From the NCBI GenBank assembly GCA_019358875.1, contig JAHHIF010000001.1, positions 229,583-293,582 of the forward strand: a stretch of 64,000 nt of DNA, read 5' to 3'. Under the pieces are notes generated by a model that was not told where the DNA came from, ran no database searches, and saw nothing but the letters and a program-made list of their open reading frames with translations. This stretch comes from Symplocastrum torsivum CPER-KK1 (GTDB lineage Bacteria > Cyanobacteriota > Cyanobacteriia > Cyanobacteriales > Coleofasciculaceae). Below, in pieces: positions 25,007-35,663 of this stretch (positions are counted from its first letter, which is position 1; every line of letters starts with the position of its first letter). Both the position numbers and the translations under genes were made by a program.

Positions 25007-25453
25007 TTACTCCGAGGGCAGTTTAACTACGGCTAGCCAAAACATCTCAATCAGCTTCACGACAGAAATAAACTGCTCTAAGTCAATTGGTTTGGTAACG
25101 TAGCAGTTTGCATTCAGTTCGTAGGTTTTAAGAATATCTCGCTCAGCCGCTGAAGTGGTGAGAACCACAACCGGAATTAGTTTAAGCTGGGGGTCAACCT
25201 TGATTTCTGCAAGAACCTGACGACCATCCTTTTTCGGCAGGTTGAGGTCAAGCAAAATCAGATCCGGACGCGGTGCATCGCTATACTTTCCTTGCCGACG
25301 CAGAAAGGCGAGAGCTTCTACGCCATCTTCAACCCAGTGCAAGTTATTGAGTACCTTGCCATCACCGAGAGCTTCTACAGTTAAATCGGCATCACTGGGA
25401 GAGTCTTCTACAAGAAGAATCTCAACGGCTCTAATTGGAGTGTTAAAATTCAT
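25007..25453 (-). CDS. Single-domain response regulator (Rcp1 type)
   Basis: A 148-aa receiver-only protein of the phytochrome-associated (Rcp1-like) group. It has the acidic pair [11 protein letters not shown], the phosphoacceptor Asp in [20 protein letters not shown], and the [14 protein letters not shown] and [10 protein letters not shown] switch regions. The lack of an output domain implies that it passes phosphate on or binds a partner. It sits 6 bp after the CHASE3 kinase gene and 5 bp before the REC-kinase gene on the same strand, so it is the natural link between the two. Confidence 0.95.
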   Translation of the reverse strand: MNFNTPIRAVEILLVEDSPSDADLTVEALGDGKVLNNLHWVEDGVEALAFLRRQGKYSDAPRPDLILLDLNLPKKDGRQVLAEIKVDPQLKLIPVVVLTTSAAERDILKTYELNANCYVTKPIDLEQFISVVKLIEMFWLAVVKLPSE

Positions 25454-25459
25454 GGAGAT

Positions 25460-26920
25460 TTATTGCCTTGATCGTAGGATAGTAAAGTAAAAGGCTGTGC
25501 CTACTCCTGACGTTGACTCTACCCAGATACGTCCTCCATGACGCTCCACAATCTTTTTACAAACTGCCAGACCAATACCCGTGCCGGGATACTCGCTCTT
25601 GCTATGTAGGCGCTGGAAAATCGTGAAGATACGCTCGAAGTATTCTGACTCAATGCCGATGCCGTTATCACGAACACAGAACACCCATTCGTGTTCCTGT
25701 TCCTTAGCCGAGACATACACATGGGGTAACTCCTCTCGGCGAAACTTCATACCATTGGCGATAAGATTCTGGAGCAACTGAATCAGTTGAATGTCATCCC
25801 CCATCACACTCGGTAACGGATCGTGAGTGACTGAAGCCTGATTCTCAGCGATCGCAACCTTTAGATTATCCAAAACCTGACTCAGCACCAACTCACAGTC
25901 CGTCAGCACCAAAGGTTTACCGTGCGTTCCCACACGAGAAAACGCAAGTAGGTCGTTGATCAACTGCTGCATCCGAGTCGCTCCCTCTGTGATATAGCCG
26001 AGGTACTTATCGGCTTTAGCATCAAGGTTACCCTGGTATTTACGGGTGATGAGTTGTGCATAGCTATTGACTGCTCGCAGTGGTTCTTGCAAATCATGGG
26101 AAGCCACGTAGGCAAACTGCTCTAATTCTTTATTAGAACGCAACAAATTGGTGTTGGCTTCTTCCAGTTCAGTGGTTCGTTCCTGTACTCTTGCTTCTAG
26201 CTCGTCATTGAGTTGTTTTAATGACGCTTCCGCTTGCTTGCGCTCAATAGTCTCTTGCTGGATTGCGCTGGACACCAGATAAAGGGAAAACAGGGTCAGA
26301 ACGATGCCCAGTAAAAATATTAGCTGTCCTTTACGGATTGTTGATTCTCTAGTCGTTAACCAATTTTTTAATTGCTCATTTTCTTCCCCTTGCATTTGCT
26401 GGATCAGGTTTCTAATCTGATCCATGAGTTGTTGCCCGCGATTGCTTGAAACCAGTGACATAGCCGTGTCAACTTGCTGATTCTTCCTCAACTCAATTGT
26501 CAGTTGCAGTTCAGCCAATTTTTGGGCAATTAGACCTTTAAGAGTTGTCAACTGTTGCTGTTGCTTAGGGTCAGCGAGTATGGCCGTTTTTAGTTGTTCA
26601 ATTTGCGGATCGATTGACTTTATCGCGAGGTGATAAGGCTTTAAGTAAGACTCTTGCCCTGTGAGCAAGTAACCTCGTTGCCCTGTTTCAGCATCCTTGA
26701 CGCTTGAGAAGACAGCTTCTAGCTTCTGGAGAGTTAGCCGACTTTGAGCCACCCGTTCAGTTGTTTCTTTTTGCTTGATAAAGCTCCAGTAGGAGAGAAT
26801 GTTGAGCGTTACCAAAATCACAGATGCGAGTCCTAGCAGGAGTCTAGTCTTGCTTTCAATCGCCAAGGTCTTTGATTTATAGCTCAAGGGTAGTGACTTG
26901 AGGCAAAAATTAAACTTCAT
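25460..26920 (-). CDS. CHASE3-domain sensor histidine kinase
   Basis: Two membrane segments (about residues 25-45 and 195-215) enclose a periplasmic CHASE3 domain with the typical SVKDAETGQRGYLLTGQESY. A coiled coil follows, then HisKA with FAYVASHDLQEPLRAVNSYA (His near residue 273) and HATPase with LQNLIANGMKF, VRDNGIGIESEY and GTGIGLAVCKKIVERHGG. The 486-aa length is usual for CHASE3 kinases. The coding region overlaps the upstream PAS-HATPase gene by 11 bp. The immediate downstream partner is the Rcp1-like regulator. The ligand or stimulus is not known. Confidence 0.95.
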   Translation of the reverse strand: MKFNFCLKSLPLSYKSKTLAIESKTRLLLGLASVILVTLNILSYWSFIKQKETTERVAQSRLTLQKLEAVFSSVKDAETGQRGYLLTGQESYLKPYHLAIKSIDPQIEQLKTAILADPKQQQQLTTLKGLIAQKLAELQLTIELRKNQQVDTAMSLVSSNRGQQLMDQIRNLIQQMQGEENEQLKNWLTTRESTIRKGQLIFLLGIVLTLFSLYLVSSAIQQETIERKQAEASLKQLNDELEARVQERTTELEEANTNLLRSNKELEQFAYVASHDLQEPLRAVNSYAQLITRKYQGNLDAKADKYLGYITEGATRMQQLINDLLAFSRVGTHGKPLVLTDCELVLSQVLDNLKVAIAENQASVTHDPLPSVMGDDIQLIQLLQNLIANGMKFRREELPHVYVSAKEQEHEWVFCVRDNGIGIESEYFERIFTIFQRLHSKSEYPGTGIGLAVCKKIVERHGGRIWVESTSGVGTAFYFTILRSRQ

Positions 26921-27836
26921 GGCTTCCTTGCCTCTCCTGGGGGATAGAAAAATAAAAGGTTGTGCCTTCTCCTAGCGTTGATTCCACCCAAATTTGCCCC
27001 CCGTGACGTTCTACGATTTTTTTACAAACTGCCAGACCAATTCCGGTGCCGGGATATTCAGTACGCGAATGTAGACGTTGAAAGATCGTGAAGATGCGCT
27101 CAAAGAACTCACTCTCCATACCGATACCGTTATCGCGGACTTCAAAAACCCATTCCTTTTGCTTTTGCTCGGTCGAGATATGCACTCGTGGTGGCTTGTC
27201 TTGGCAAAACTTAATGCCATTGCCGATGAGATTTTGGAACAACTGGATCAGTTGAATTTCATCCCCTATCACAGTTGGCAGGGGGTCATGAGTGACTACG
27301 GCTTGACTTTCGGCGATCGCAACTTTTAAATCAGCCAAAACCTGGCTCAGTATCACCTCAGTGCTGACGATGAGACCGCTAATCTCGCCTACACCGTCTG
27401 TCCAAGGACGAAGCTCCCACTTGACCCATTGCTGTTCGCATGCTATGACATATAGGCGTTCTCGCCGCTGAGACGGTGCAATAGTCCACGCCAGCCAGCG
27501 ATATGACTGATCTTTACAACGGTAGCGATTCTCGAAGTGAACGGCTGGGGTGCCAAGTTCTTGTCTTTCCAACTCAGCAAGGGTTGCCGTTTGGTCGTCA
27601 GGATGAACCAAACTAATGAACGGCGTTGCTAAGAGTTCCTCAGTTGTATAGCCCATTATTTTTTCAAATGCTGGGTTGACACGCTTGAAGTAGCCATCCC
27701 TTCCAGTGATACCAAGCAAATCTGGGGAGAGGTTGAATAAGCCCTCAAGCCCAAATTCGGCTGGCGGTTGCTCGTCAAGTTCTAATTGAGCTGTCTTGCG
27801 GCTAACTTGTTTGTGTTGCTCAGGATTGACTATCAA
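26910..27836 (-). CDS. PAS-HATPase protein lacking a phosphoacceptor (DHp) domain
   Basis: A PAS domain (about residues 28-150; LFNLSPDLLGITGRDGYFKR, ENRYRCKDQSYRWLAW) is followed directly by a HATPase domain (170-300; LFQNLIGNGIKFCQDKP, VRDNGIGMESEFFE, GTGIGLAVCKKIVERHGG). The HisKA helix with its His, present in the paralog at 25460, is absent: the sequence goes from VGEISGLIVSTEV straight into ILSQVLADLKVAIAE, which in the paralog lies after the DHp region. So the deletion is clean and in frame. The protein cannot autophosphorylate in the normal way and may regulate the neighbouring kinase or be decaying. Confidence 0.88.
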   Translation of the reverse strand: MIVNPEQHKQVSRKTAQLELDEQPPAEFGLEGLFNLSPDLLGITGRDGYFKRVNPAFEKIMGYTTEELLATPFISLVHPDDQTATLAELERQELGTPAVHFENRYRCKDQSYRWLAWTIAPSQRRERLYVIACEQQWVKWELRPWTDGVGEISGLIVSTEVILSQVLADLKVAIAESQAVVTHDPLPTVIGDEIQLIQLFQNLIGNGIKFCQDKPPRVHISTEQKQKEWVFEVRDNGIGMESEFFERIFTIFQRLHSRTEYPGTGIGLAVCKKIVERHGGQIWVESTLGEGTTFYFSIPQERQGSHEV

Positions 27837-28215
27837 AATCCTTCACCAATGACGCTGTAGCATCCCGCTCTCAAGAGCGAGAAGTTGCTGTTTCATTGGT
27901 ACCACTTATATAAAAGACATTGTGATGAGGAAACCACGGAATTATTAAAGGGATTGGGGAATTAGTATCCGTGAAATTACTGGGATATCGCAGTTAGCCT
28001 TGTCAAGGTGTTAGGTGGTAGGGTGAAAGGCAAGTTTTGGAGTTAGAATTTCCCAGAAGTCCCAATAGTTTCCAAGTCTTGACCGAGATTTTCCCCTAAA
28101 ACTTATAGCAATCAGCAGTCAGCTTTCAGCGGTCAGCTTTGGATAAAATCGCCTCTAGCTAAGGAATGCTCTTCTCCCGTTAATGTCCTAACATTCGTGG
28201 CTACTGCTCTACTAC
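27837..28215. other. Intergenic region with small repeats
   Basis: No gene is visible in these 379 bp. It holds a short palindrome CGCTCTCAAGAGCG (27866-27879) near the kinase operon start and a repeated GTCAGCTTT unit (28117-28140). The promoter of the kinase operon should be here. Confidence 0.4.
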
Positions 28216-29487
28216 CTAAAAACCTTGACAAAAGTACTGGATTACACCCCATTGCCCATTCGTTAACCACTGAGGGTCTTCATGGTTTAGTGCCTCTACT
28301 TGCTCTAACTGAAGACCAACAACAATTTCAGACTTAAGGGTGCGTAGAGTAACAAATGGAGCTGGGAAATAGCACACAATGTCGTGAAAGGAAGTTGTAA
28401 ACGTCCATTGGCGATCGCCTAAACATCGACGATAATTAGCATCACCTTTGACAAAAATCAAGCAGGATTGGGCTAAATCGCGGTGCAACTCTTCAGGCAT
28501 TTCCCAGAAGCTTAAAGGTGCTGTCCAAAAAGGATGTTCACAGCATTGCAAACGACCCTGAGCAATATGCTCTTGTAAGCGATGCGCTAGTGACTGAACC
28601 TCACTGTCACGATCAGCCGCTAGAACCTCTAAGGTATAGTGGACATCCTTAACCATCGCATCAGAGACAAAGAGTGGTTGAGCCTTCAAGTGCAGGTAAA
28701 TTGTCCCTGCAGCCCCAGTATTTAGTAGGAAGTCTGCCAAACATAGGTCACAAAATAGTTCAAAACCAGCATTGTCAACAATAAAATCAAGGCGTACTCC
28801 ATTAAAACTGGCAACTCGCTCAGCAAGTATTGCTGTATCGTCCACTAAAATATTTGCCTGTTCTCGATATGTCTCGATTTGGCTGCGTTCATGCTCTCCA
28901 GCATCAGTCGGAAAGAGGCTCAAGTCAATGCGGTTACCCCAGAGGGCAAAATAGAGTAGAGTAATCAACTCTGTTTGGTTCGATCCAGCCTCCCTATCCA
29001 ACTTACTCTTGATAAACGTGTTGATTTGGGAACTCATATCTCGGATGGAGTGCATCACTTTCTCCAAGCTGCCGCGTTTTTGGGGTTCAAACGGATCGAT
29101 GCCCTGCCACTCTCCCGGAAGAAAGTACTGAGTAGCTTCTAAGATGCGACGGTAAAGATATACTTCGGCAAAGTACCACGGAATATCAATCCAACGCCTT
29201 CCCTCAAAGGGTTCTAAATACGTTGCCCAGGCAGCTAAATCTTGTCCTTGGTCATCTTGAAGCGATCGCACAATTCCATAAGGTAACTCTTGAATTAGCC
29301 TTTCCAACTTCTGTGTAATAGTTAGAGGGAAGTTGTTTTCCTCTAGCACCCGTCGGACAATCGCTGGTAAACGCTGGGTAAGCGTCAAGTGGGCGAAAGA
29401 ACCTTCCTCCGACATCCAGAGTGGTGGAGGAATTAGTAATCGCGGCTGCCGAACTTGAGATGCGAAAAAATTTTCCTGTTCCACCAC
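28216..29487 (-). CDS. DUF89/ARMT1-family metal-dependent phosphatase
   Basis: The protein (423 aa) belongs to the DUF89 damage-control phosphatase family that includes eukaryotic ARMT1. These enzymes are metal-dependent and remove damaged or harmful phosphometabolites. Core motifs are FIVDNAGFELFCDLCLADFL (the Asp/Asn metal site) and FVKGDANYRRCLGDRQWTFT. The N-terminal half carries YFAEVYLYRRILEATQYFLP and the linker with PFEPQKRGSLE. No signal peptide is seen, so it is cytoplasmic. The actual substrate is not evident. It is monocistronic, and the next gene on the opposite strand starts about 150 bp away. Confidence 0.9.
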   Translation of the reverse strand: MVEQENFFASQVRQPRLLIPPPLWMSEEGSFAHLTLTQRLPAIVRRVLEENNFPLTITQKLERLIQELPYGIVRSLQDDQGQDLAAWATYLEPFEGRRWIDIPWYFAEVYLYRRILEATQYFLPGEWQGIDPFEPQKRGSLEKVMHSIRDMSSQINTFIKSKLDREAGSNQTELITLLYFALWGNRIDLSLFPTDAGEHERSQIETYREQANILVDDTAILAERVASFNGVRLDFIVDNAGFELFCDLCLADFLLNTGAAGTIYLHLKAQPLFVSDAMVKDVHYTLEVLAADRDSEVQSLAHRLQEHIAQGRLQCCEHPFWTAPLSFWEMPEELHRDLAQSCLIFVKGDANYRRCLGDRQWTFTTSFHDIVCYFPAPFVTLRTLKSEIVVGLQLEQVEALNHEDPQWLTNGQWGVIQYFCQGF

Positions 29488-29638
29488 GATTTCTAAATAT
29501 GACTATCGAGTCTAGATTTTACTTCGATTAAGATTAAATAATAATTCCAATACTCAGAGGTGTTCCCTTGCCTCGATGCCTGGGAAACCTAAGAGTAGTG
29601 TCTTACGCGAGCAGGCTAGCCGCTCAAGAGTTTATGTT

Positions 29639-29860
29639 ATGGAAAATACAACTGATCAGGATTTGTGTGCTGTCCGTAGTAACTTCTGCAACTTAGCTGA
29701 GCTGTTTTGTAATGCCATCTGTACAGGTCAGATAACGTATAGAGAGTGGTATGACTTGATGACAGCGCCGTTTAACGAGTCATTTAGCATTGATGATGAA
29801 GATTTAATTACTCGCCTGATTTATGCTGTGCGACAAGGACGAGTAAAGATAATTGAGTAA
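29639..29860 (+). CDS. Small hypothetical protein (73 aa)
   Basis: An ORF with possible starts at 29576 and 29639. I prefer 29639 (MENTTDQDLCAVRSNFCNLA) because the residues before it look random. The sequence is helical and Cys-containing, with a DEDLITRLIYAVRQGRVKII end that resembles small conserved cyanobacterial proteins. I do not know its function. It is divergent from the DUF89 gene and convergent with a Uma2 gene. Confidence 0.55.
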   Translation: MENTTDQDLCAVRSNFCNLAELFCNAICTGQITYREWYDLMTAPFNESFSIDDEDLITRLIYAVRQGRVKIIE

Positions 29861-29923
29861 TCTGCTTGTTTCTATAGCGAGTAAATTTGAGTGATCAAAT
29901 ATTAATTTCGTAGTTTTTGGTCT

Positions 29924-30511
29924 TTACTCTTCACCCTCTTCAAAATTTACTACCTCGTAAATTTCACTCAATTGGATTTGGAATTTAATCGAAGTTAGTT
30001 CTAGAACTGCCTCTTCAGATTCATGGTCAGTTAATAACCATTTCCCTTCAGGGGTTTTGGTATGTTGCATGACATGATGTCGATGCTGGTCAACTAAAAT
30101 ATATTCCTTAAACTCAGGTATCGACCGATAGTAAAGAAACTTATCTCCTTGGTCGTAGTTTTTAGTTGATTTGGATAATAGTTCAACAATCAACAAGGGA
30201 TTCATTACAGTAGTTGTGCCTATTCCTGTATAGATGGGTTCTTCCTGGATTAGCATCACGTCGGGATAAGTGTACTGACGATAACGCGGTATCCACAACC
30301 GCACATCACCGATATAGATGTCGTAACCTTGCCCTCTCAGAGCAAACTTCAAGTTGGCATAAAAATTTCCAGCAATTTTATTGTGATTTGTTGTTCCGCC
30401 AGCCATTGGTACGATTTCCCCATCACGATATTCACTTTTATAGTCAGCCGCCTCTTCTAGTTCTAAATATTCTTCAGGACTGTAATGGCGTGGTTTTGTT
30501 TGTACTTGCAT
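29924..30511 (-). CDS. Uma2-family putative endonuclease
   Basis: A 195-aa Uma2 protein of another subgroup. It starts with [20 protein letters not shown] and has [20 protein letters not shown], the core [11 protein letters not shown] and [20 protein letters not shown], then [19 protein letters not shown]. The PD and VEL...K residues form the PD-(D/E)xK-like site. This subgroup is close to those often found in multiple copies in cyanobacteria. It lies beside a broken relative (30655-31206) on the same strand, separated by about 140 bp with a HIP1 site. Function unknown. Confidence 0.9.
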   Translation of the reverse strand: MQVQTKPRHYSPEEYLELEEAADYKSEYRDGEIVPMAGGTTNHNKIAGNFYANLKFALRGQGYDIYIGDVRLWIPRYRQYTYPDVMLIQEEPIYTGIGTTTVMNPLLIVELLSKSTKNYDQGDKFLYYRSIPEFKEYILVDQHRHHVMQHTKTPEGKWLLTDHESEEAVLELTSIKFQIQLSEIYEVVNFEEGEE

Positions 30512-30654
30512 ATTAATCTCTTGAATTTATTCAATAAACCGTATTGCGATCGCATTTTCTCTACACAATGCCTTAGTGTTAGTAAGGAGTGTCGGCATTA
30601 GCCTAGCAGCGAGTTAGGGGAATGGCTTCACACTAAATCTACTAACTTTTTCTC

Positions 30655-31206
30655 TTATGCCAATAGTTCCTTAACTGCCACACTAAAACCTTGTAGAACA
30701 GTTTGAGTGCTAACCACATCACCGGGATTAAATACTAACCAGCGTTGTTGAGTGTTAATCAAGACTAACTGGCTTTCAGGGAACAACAGCCAGACTTCTT
30801 GACAACCGGATTGTAAATATTCTCTAGCTTTAGCAAACAATTATTCAGCACTGTCTTCCGGGGATGCTACTTCTGCAACGAGTAGAAAACTCTGAGGCAG
30901 TACGGTAAAATCGCCGAATTGCGCGACGAGTTCTGGTGTGAGGTAGGAAACATCGGGACGACGCGATCGCCCAACAGTACGACAAGCTGCTTCGGTGTAA
31001 ACGTCTCCCCTTTGACTGCTGTCATCTTTGTAATTTCCCCAATATCGAGCAAGTCTAGCTTGAACCCGACTGTGCTTTGCTGTCATTCCTGGTTTCTCGA
31101 TCAGTTGTCCATCCACCCACTCCGTATTATCAGGTGGATGAAGCATATAGTCTTCCAGCGATAGGATTTCTGATGGATCTGAAACAATAGAAGTTACCAT
31201 TGCCAC
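30655..31206 (-). pseudogene. Uma2-family gene interrupted by an in-frame stop
   Basis: The first part (LSLEDYMLHPPDNTEWVDGQ, YLTPELVAQFGD, FLLVAEVASPEDSAE) matches Uma2 proteins up to the catalytic core. A TAA at 30841-30843 then ends the frame. The same frame continues at once with LFAKAREYLQSGCQEVWLLF to the C-terminus. Related proteins read EDSAEELFAKAREY here, so a GAA codon probably became TAA. A TTG directly after the stop could restart a 61-codon piece, but that piece lacks the metal-binding residues. An extra-stop sequencing error cannot be excluded. Confidence 0.8.
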
Positions 31207-31288
31207 TTATTCTCCCTTGCAGCACTTACTTCCATTATCGGGACATCAGGAATTTTCTGAAGGTAGGAAATCGCCCTTTATTCCATTG

Positions 31289-34200
31289 TTAGCTCTCAAC
31301 TGCCCCCAGCGTTTTCAACATAGCTACTTGAGCTTGAGTTAATCCTGTAATTCCTGTAATATTCATACCTTCATAAGGGCGATCGGCTCTTAGAGTTTTT
31401 AAGCATTCACCTGTTTTGACATTCCAAATCTTAACGGTCTCATCTTGACTTCCACTTACTAAAGTTTGACCATCGGAACTAAAAGCAACTGCCCAGACTT
31501 TATCTGTATGTCCTTGCAGAGTTTTCAGGCATTGCCCCGTGCTGACTTGCCACAAACCGACCCTTGAGTCATCACTTCCACCCGCTAATATTTGACCATC
31601 AGGACTGATTACAGGGGACTCTCCCCAACTGGTTTGTCTTTGCAGAGTTTTTAGGCATTGCCCAGTGCTGACTTCCCATAACCTCACTGTTTGGTCATTA
31701 CTGCTACTAGCAAGGGTTTGACCATCCGGACTGAAGGCAACACACTCTACCCAATCGTTATGACCTTGTAGAGCGTTCAAGCATTGCCCTGTACTAACCT
31801 CCCACAGCCGCACCGTTCCGTCACGACTACCACTAGCAAGTAGTTGACTATCACGACTAAAGGCAACACAGCGCACCTCACTGTGATGACCTTGCAAAAC
31901 CCGCAGACATTGCCCTGTGCTAACCTCCCACAGCTTCACTGTTTGGTCACCACTGCCACTAGCCAACGTTTTTCCGTCAGGACTGAAGGCAACGCACTGT
32001 ACCCACCAACTGCCATGACCTTGCAAAACATGGAGACAATGACCCGTAGTGACTTCCCACAACCGCACTGTATTATCACCACTGCTAGCTAGGGTTTGAC
32101 TATTCGGACTAAAGGCAACGGAAGTTACCGCCTTGCTATGACCCTGTAGAGTTTTCCAGCATTGCCCAGTGTTAGCCTCCCACAGCCGCACTGCTTTGTC
32201 ACCACTGCCACTAGCAAGCCATTGGCTATCACAGCTAAAGGCAACCGACCCGATGTTATTCGCGTGACCCTGCAAAATACGGAGACCTTGCCCAGTGTTG
32301 ATCTCCCACAGCCTTACTGTTTGGTCATCACTGCCACTAGCCAAAGTTTGACCATCAGGACTGAAAGCAACCGACCACACCCTATCAGTATGACCCTGCA
32401 AAATACGGAGACACTGCCCAGTGCTGACCTCCCACAGCTTCACTGTTTGGTCATAATTGCCACTGGCTAAGATTCGACCGTCGGGACTAAAGGCAATTGT
32501 CCTTGTGCCATTAGTATCTTCCTGTAGAGTTTTCAAACAATGACCCGTGCTAACTTCCCACAGCTTCACTGTTTGATCAGCACTACCACTAGCCAAAGTT
32601 TGACCATTGGGACTGAATGCCACCGACCGCACCCTATCAGTATGACCCTGCAAAATACGGAGACACTGCCCAGTGCTGACCTCCCACAGCCTCACAGTTA
32701 GGTCATTACTGCCACTAGCTAGGGTTTGACCATCAGGACTGAAAGCAACTGACCATACCCTATCAGTATGACCCTGCAAAATACGGAGACACTGCCCAGT
32801 GCTGACCTCCCACAGCCTCACAGTTAGGTCACTACTGCCACTAGCTAGGGTTTGACCATCGGGACTGAAAGCCACCGACGATACCCAACCGGTATGCCCT
32901 GGCAAAATTCGCACACACTGTCCAGTGATAACCTCCCACAGCTTCACCGTTGAGTCACTACTGCCAGTAACGGCAAGCAGCTTACCATCTGAACTAAAAG
33001 CAATTGATGCTACCCAATTGGTATGTCCCTGAAAACTTATCAGTTGCTGACCATCCACAACTTGCCAAATGCGAACTTGACCAACTACATCACCTGTGGC
33101 TAAAAGTTTTCCATCTGGGCTAAATGCTACTGATACAATTCTGTCGAAGGCTTGAGTAAAAACCGATTTGGCTAAGTCTGAGTAAGCAAAATTCACACGT
33201 TGCAAAGTCATACCTTGTAGGTAAGCTTGCCAAACTTTCAAGTTAGAAAAGTCATAGCCACTTAAATCTGTTTGGAGATAGCAAAGCAGATTGAGAATAT
33301 TTCCAGCTGCGTACCCTGGTTGACGAGAAGATTGCTCTCGTAATATTGAAAGCATTTGTTGTAGGGACGCACAATCGTGCCTCTCTACCGTAGACTTATC
33401 CGCAATGGGTTTAAGAATCAGGCGAACTTGACTTTCTCTGATGTAATCTTTCGCTGTCGCTTTTATTAGAGCATAGCGATTAACAACTTCAACTTTTCCT
33501 ATTTTAATCTCATCACAGATCTGTTCAATCAATCGGTCAGTTAGATACTCCATCACCACAGGTTGCAGTGTGAAGAGGGTGCCACTTTTCTCGATTAAAG
33601 AGCGCCTTACCAAGGATTGCACTGCATCAATCAACTTTGGCGGTGATTTCAGCGATACAATATCCTCCCGCAATTCTAAAACTGAGACGGGTTCTCGATT
33701 AATCGCCAACCAGTACATCACTTCTTGCTCTAAATCTGACAAACGATTCAATTGCTGGTCTAATAAATCACGAACTCGACCAAATATTACTGAGCCATTG
33801 GCTAAAAAATTTTGAATATTGCCATCAAATACTTCTTTAATTGTTGTCGCAATAATCTTTAATGCTAGAGGATTGCCTTTATAGAAGTCGATTAACTTTT
33901 TTTGTTCATCATCTGAGCCAGAAAGACCTTTAGCTTGAAAAATCTCTTCCCCTTCAACCGCTTTCAATCCTGGCATTTGGTAAGAACGGACAGTATGGGT
34001 TTCTCCTTCCGAAGTGGCAATTTCTCCAGGTTTCTCTCGACTTGTTAATATTAAGCAGCTTTGATGGTTTGTTTCTCCAATGCGTTGAATTAGTTTGCCA
34101 TACTGCTCACAACCTTCTCGATATTGTCCAGCATCATTATCTCCTTGCAAAATTGACTCAGCATTATCAAGAATTAAGAGACAACGTGATGAACGGAGAT

Positions 34201-34741
34201 AATCAATTAGTCGTGAAATTCTTGCTCCAGTGTCTTCTGGTAAATTAGTTTCCTGCTGGTTAGACAGAAATTTGATAATATCTGCCAGGATATCTTGTAT
34301 GAGTGGAGCATTCGTCAGGCTGCGCCAGATAACATAATCGAAATTGTCCTGAATTTTTTGTGCCAGTTTGATAGATAGGGACGTTTTGCCAATGCCTCCC
34401 ATTCCTAATAAGGCGACTAATCGGCAGCGATCGCATATAACCCACTGCTCTAATGTATTGAGTTCTTCAGTACGCCCGTAGAAGACAGATACCTCAACCG
34501 CTTCTCCCCAATCTTGACGGCACTTTGCAGCTACTGAAGTCTGTAACTCAGGTGGCATGACTTGCAGATTGCCAGGAAAAGAGGGTATTTCTAGATTTGG
34601 CTGAGTTGGACGTGATGGTACTACTAGTTCAATCTTTGAGAGCTTCTCGCGTCGCTTTTCTACATAATCTAGGACTTGTACTGAGCCTGCAATAATGCCG
34701 ATTATGCCGCCAACAACGGTAAGAAATGCGATCGCGTCCAT
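31289..34741 (-). CDS. NB-ARC STAND NTPase with 14 WD40 repeats
   Basis: A 1150-aa NLR-like signalling protein. It has an N-terminal membrane segment (residues 4-26), an NB-ARC domain (about 85-400) with Walker [12 protein letters not shown] (near 115) and Walker [10 protein letters not shown] (near 192), a helical winged region, and WD40 repeats from about residue 530 to 1125. Counting the KLWEV/RIWQV strand ends gives 14 repeats, enough for two seven-bladed propellers. STAND proteins switch between ADP and ATP states on ligand binding; propellers usually sense the ligand. No effector enzyme domain is visible at the N-terminus, only the membrane segment. Several repeats are almost identical in DNA, a sign of recent internal amplification. 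Confidence 0.92.
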   Translation of the reverse strand: MDAIAFLTVVGGIIGIIAGSVQVLDYVEKRREKLSKIELVVPSRPTQPNLEIPSFPGNLQVMPPELQTSVAAKCRQDWGEAVEVSVFYGRTEELNTLEQWVICDRCRLVALLGMGGIGKTSLSIKLAQKIQDNFDYVIWRSLTNAPLIQDILADIIKFLSNQQETNLPEDTGARISRLIDYLRSSRCLLILDNAESILQGDNDAGQYREGCEQYGKLIQRIGETNHQSCLILTSREKPGEIATSEGETHTVRSYQMPGLKAVEGEEIFQAKGLSGSDDEQKKLIDFYKGNPLALKIIATTIKEVFDGNIQNFLANGSVIFGRVRDLLDQQLNRLSDLEQEVMYWLAINREPVSVLELREDIVSLKSPPKLIDAVQSLVRRSLIEKSGTLFTLQPVVMEYLTDRLIEQICDEIKIGKVEVVNRYALIKATAKDYIRESQVRLILKPIADKSTVERHDCASLQQMLSILREQSSRQPGYAAGNILNLLCYLQTDLSGYDFSNLKVWQAYLQGMTLQRVNFAYSDLAKSVFTQAFDRIVSVAFSPDGKLLATGDVVGQVRIWQVVDGQQLISFQGHTNWVASIAFSSDGKLLAVTGSSDSTVKLWEVITGQCVRILPGHTGWVSSVAFSPDGQTLASGSSDLTVRLWEVSTGQCLRILQGHTDRVWSVAFSPDGQTLASGSNDLTVRLWEVSTGQCLRILQGHTDRVRSVAFSPNGQTLASGSADQTVKLWEVSTGHCLKTLQEDTNGTRTIAFSPDGRILASGNYDQTVKLWEVSTGQCLRILQGHTDRVWSVAFSPDGQTLASGSDDQTVRLWEINTGQGLRILQGHANNIGSVAFSCDSQWLASGSGDKAVRLWEANTGQCWKTLQGHSKAVTSVAFSPNSQTLASSGDNTVRLWEVTTGHCLHVLQGHGSWWVQCVAFSPDGKTLASGSGDQTVKLWEVSTGQCLRVLQGHHSEVRCVAFSRDSQLLASGSRDGTVRLWEVSTGQCLNALQGHNDWVECVAFSPDGQTLASSSNDQTVRLWEVSTGQCLKTLQRQTSWGESPVISPDGQILAGGSDDSRVGLWQVSTGQCLKTLQGHTDKVWAVAFSSDGQTLVSGSQDETVKIWNVKTGECLKTLRADRPYEGMNITGITGLTQAQVAMLKTLGAVES
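31430..33130 (-). repeat. Near-identical 126-bp WD40 repeat units
   Basis: The WD40 region consists of 126-bp units. Units around 32395-32520, 32640-32760 and 32765-32890 are almost the same over long stretches (for example the GACCCTGCAAAATACGGAG core recurs). Such homogeneity supports recent unequal crossing-over or gene conversion. Confidence 0.75.
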
Positions 34742-34962
34742 GTTCTAACTTCAGGGACTAGAGGATTAGACAGCATCCTAGCACTTCCTAAATCTAGCGA
34801 CAGTAACCTTTTTCAAGACTTATTTTGTGAATCTGTAGGGGTTCTTCACCCCGTCAGTTGCGCCTCTCCTTGTCGCATTATTTTAAGTAATTCATATTAC
34901 TGGGACGAATTCCTAACAATCTCAAAGCTAAAAAACTAAAAAGCTAATTCAATAAAAATCGG

Positions 34963-35550
34963 TTATTCCTCAAATCGCTCTACTCTGAGCAAAAATCCTG
35001 GTAAGACAGATTCGCCAGAGAGTTCTGTTGGCAGTAGGCAAGTTTCTTTGGGTTGTCCTTGCCGATAAATTTCTACCTGCTGTTCCTGCGGGTTAAACAT
35101 CCAACCTAACCTGACACCGCTATTCAAATACTCCTGCATCTTTGCTTGCAGCATTGCCAGATCATCTGTGCGCGATCGCAGTTCCATCACAAAATCAGGC
35201 GCAATGGGGGGAAACTTCTGGCGTTGTTCTGGGGTTAGTGCTATCCAGCGTGACAACTCTACCCAGGCAGCATCCGGAGAGCGATTGCCCCCACCCGGCA
35301 GCTTAAACAGTGTCGATGAACTAAATACTTTACCTAGCTTGGATTGGCGGTTCCAGATTGTTAAATCTGTTCCTAACTCTATTTCACTACTACCGCTTTC
35401 TCCACCAACGGGCGGCATAATAATCAATGCTCCCTGTGGATTGCGTTCCAAAGAAATCTCTGGATTGTTGATACAGATTTGATAGAACTGCTCATCAGTC
35501 AAATTAACCTGATGTAGATTAAACACCAGCGGCAAAGTCAGCGAAGTCAT
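34963..35550 (-). CDS. Uma2-family putative endonuclease
   Basis: A 195-aa Uma2 protein of the same subgroup as those at 5780 and 53320. It shows LTDEQFYQICINNPEISLER, IIMPPVGGESGSSEIE, FKLPGGGNRSPDAAWVELSR, and APDFVMELRSRTDDLAMLQA with the key Asp and Glu, ending ELSGESVLPGFLLRVERF. Residue identity to the paralogs is moderate, so they are old copies. It lies downstream of hisB on the same strand but 234 bp away with a hairpin repeat between. Function unknown. Confidence 0.9.
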   Translation of the reverse strand: MTSLTLPLVFNLHQVNLTDEQFYQICINNPEISLERNPQGALIIMPPVGGESGSSEIELGTDLTIWNRQSKLGKVFSSSTLFKLPGGGNRSPDAAWVELSRWIALTPEQRQKFPPIAPDFVMELRSRTDDLAMLQAKMQEYLNSGVRLGWMFNPQEQQVEIYRQGQPKETCLLPTELSGESVLPGFLLRVERFEE

Positions 35551-35663
35551 ATAGCAATCCTATTACCATTAGGACTGAACGTAACGGCACCTAAACGCTC
35601 AAATGCCTCATTATAAATGCAGTGAACGAGGTCAGATTGATACTCTTACTCCATAAAAGTCGT

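Noticed and set aside
31430..33130. Regular repeats that look like a CRISPR or minisatellite array
   Set aside because: The 126-bp period is exactly 42 codons and encodes WD40 repeats in one open frame.
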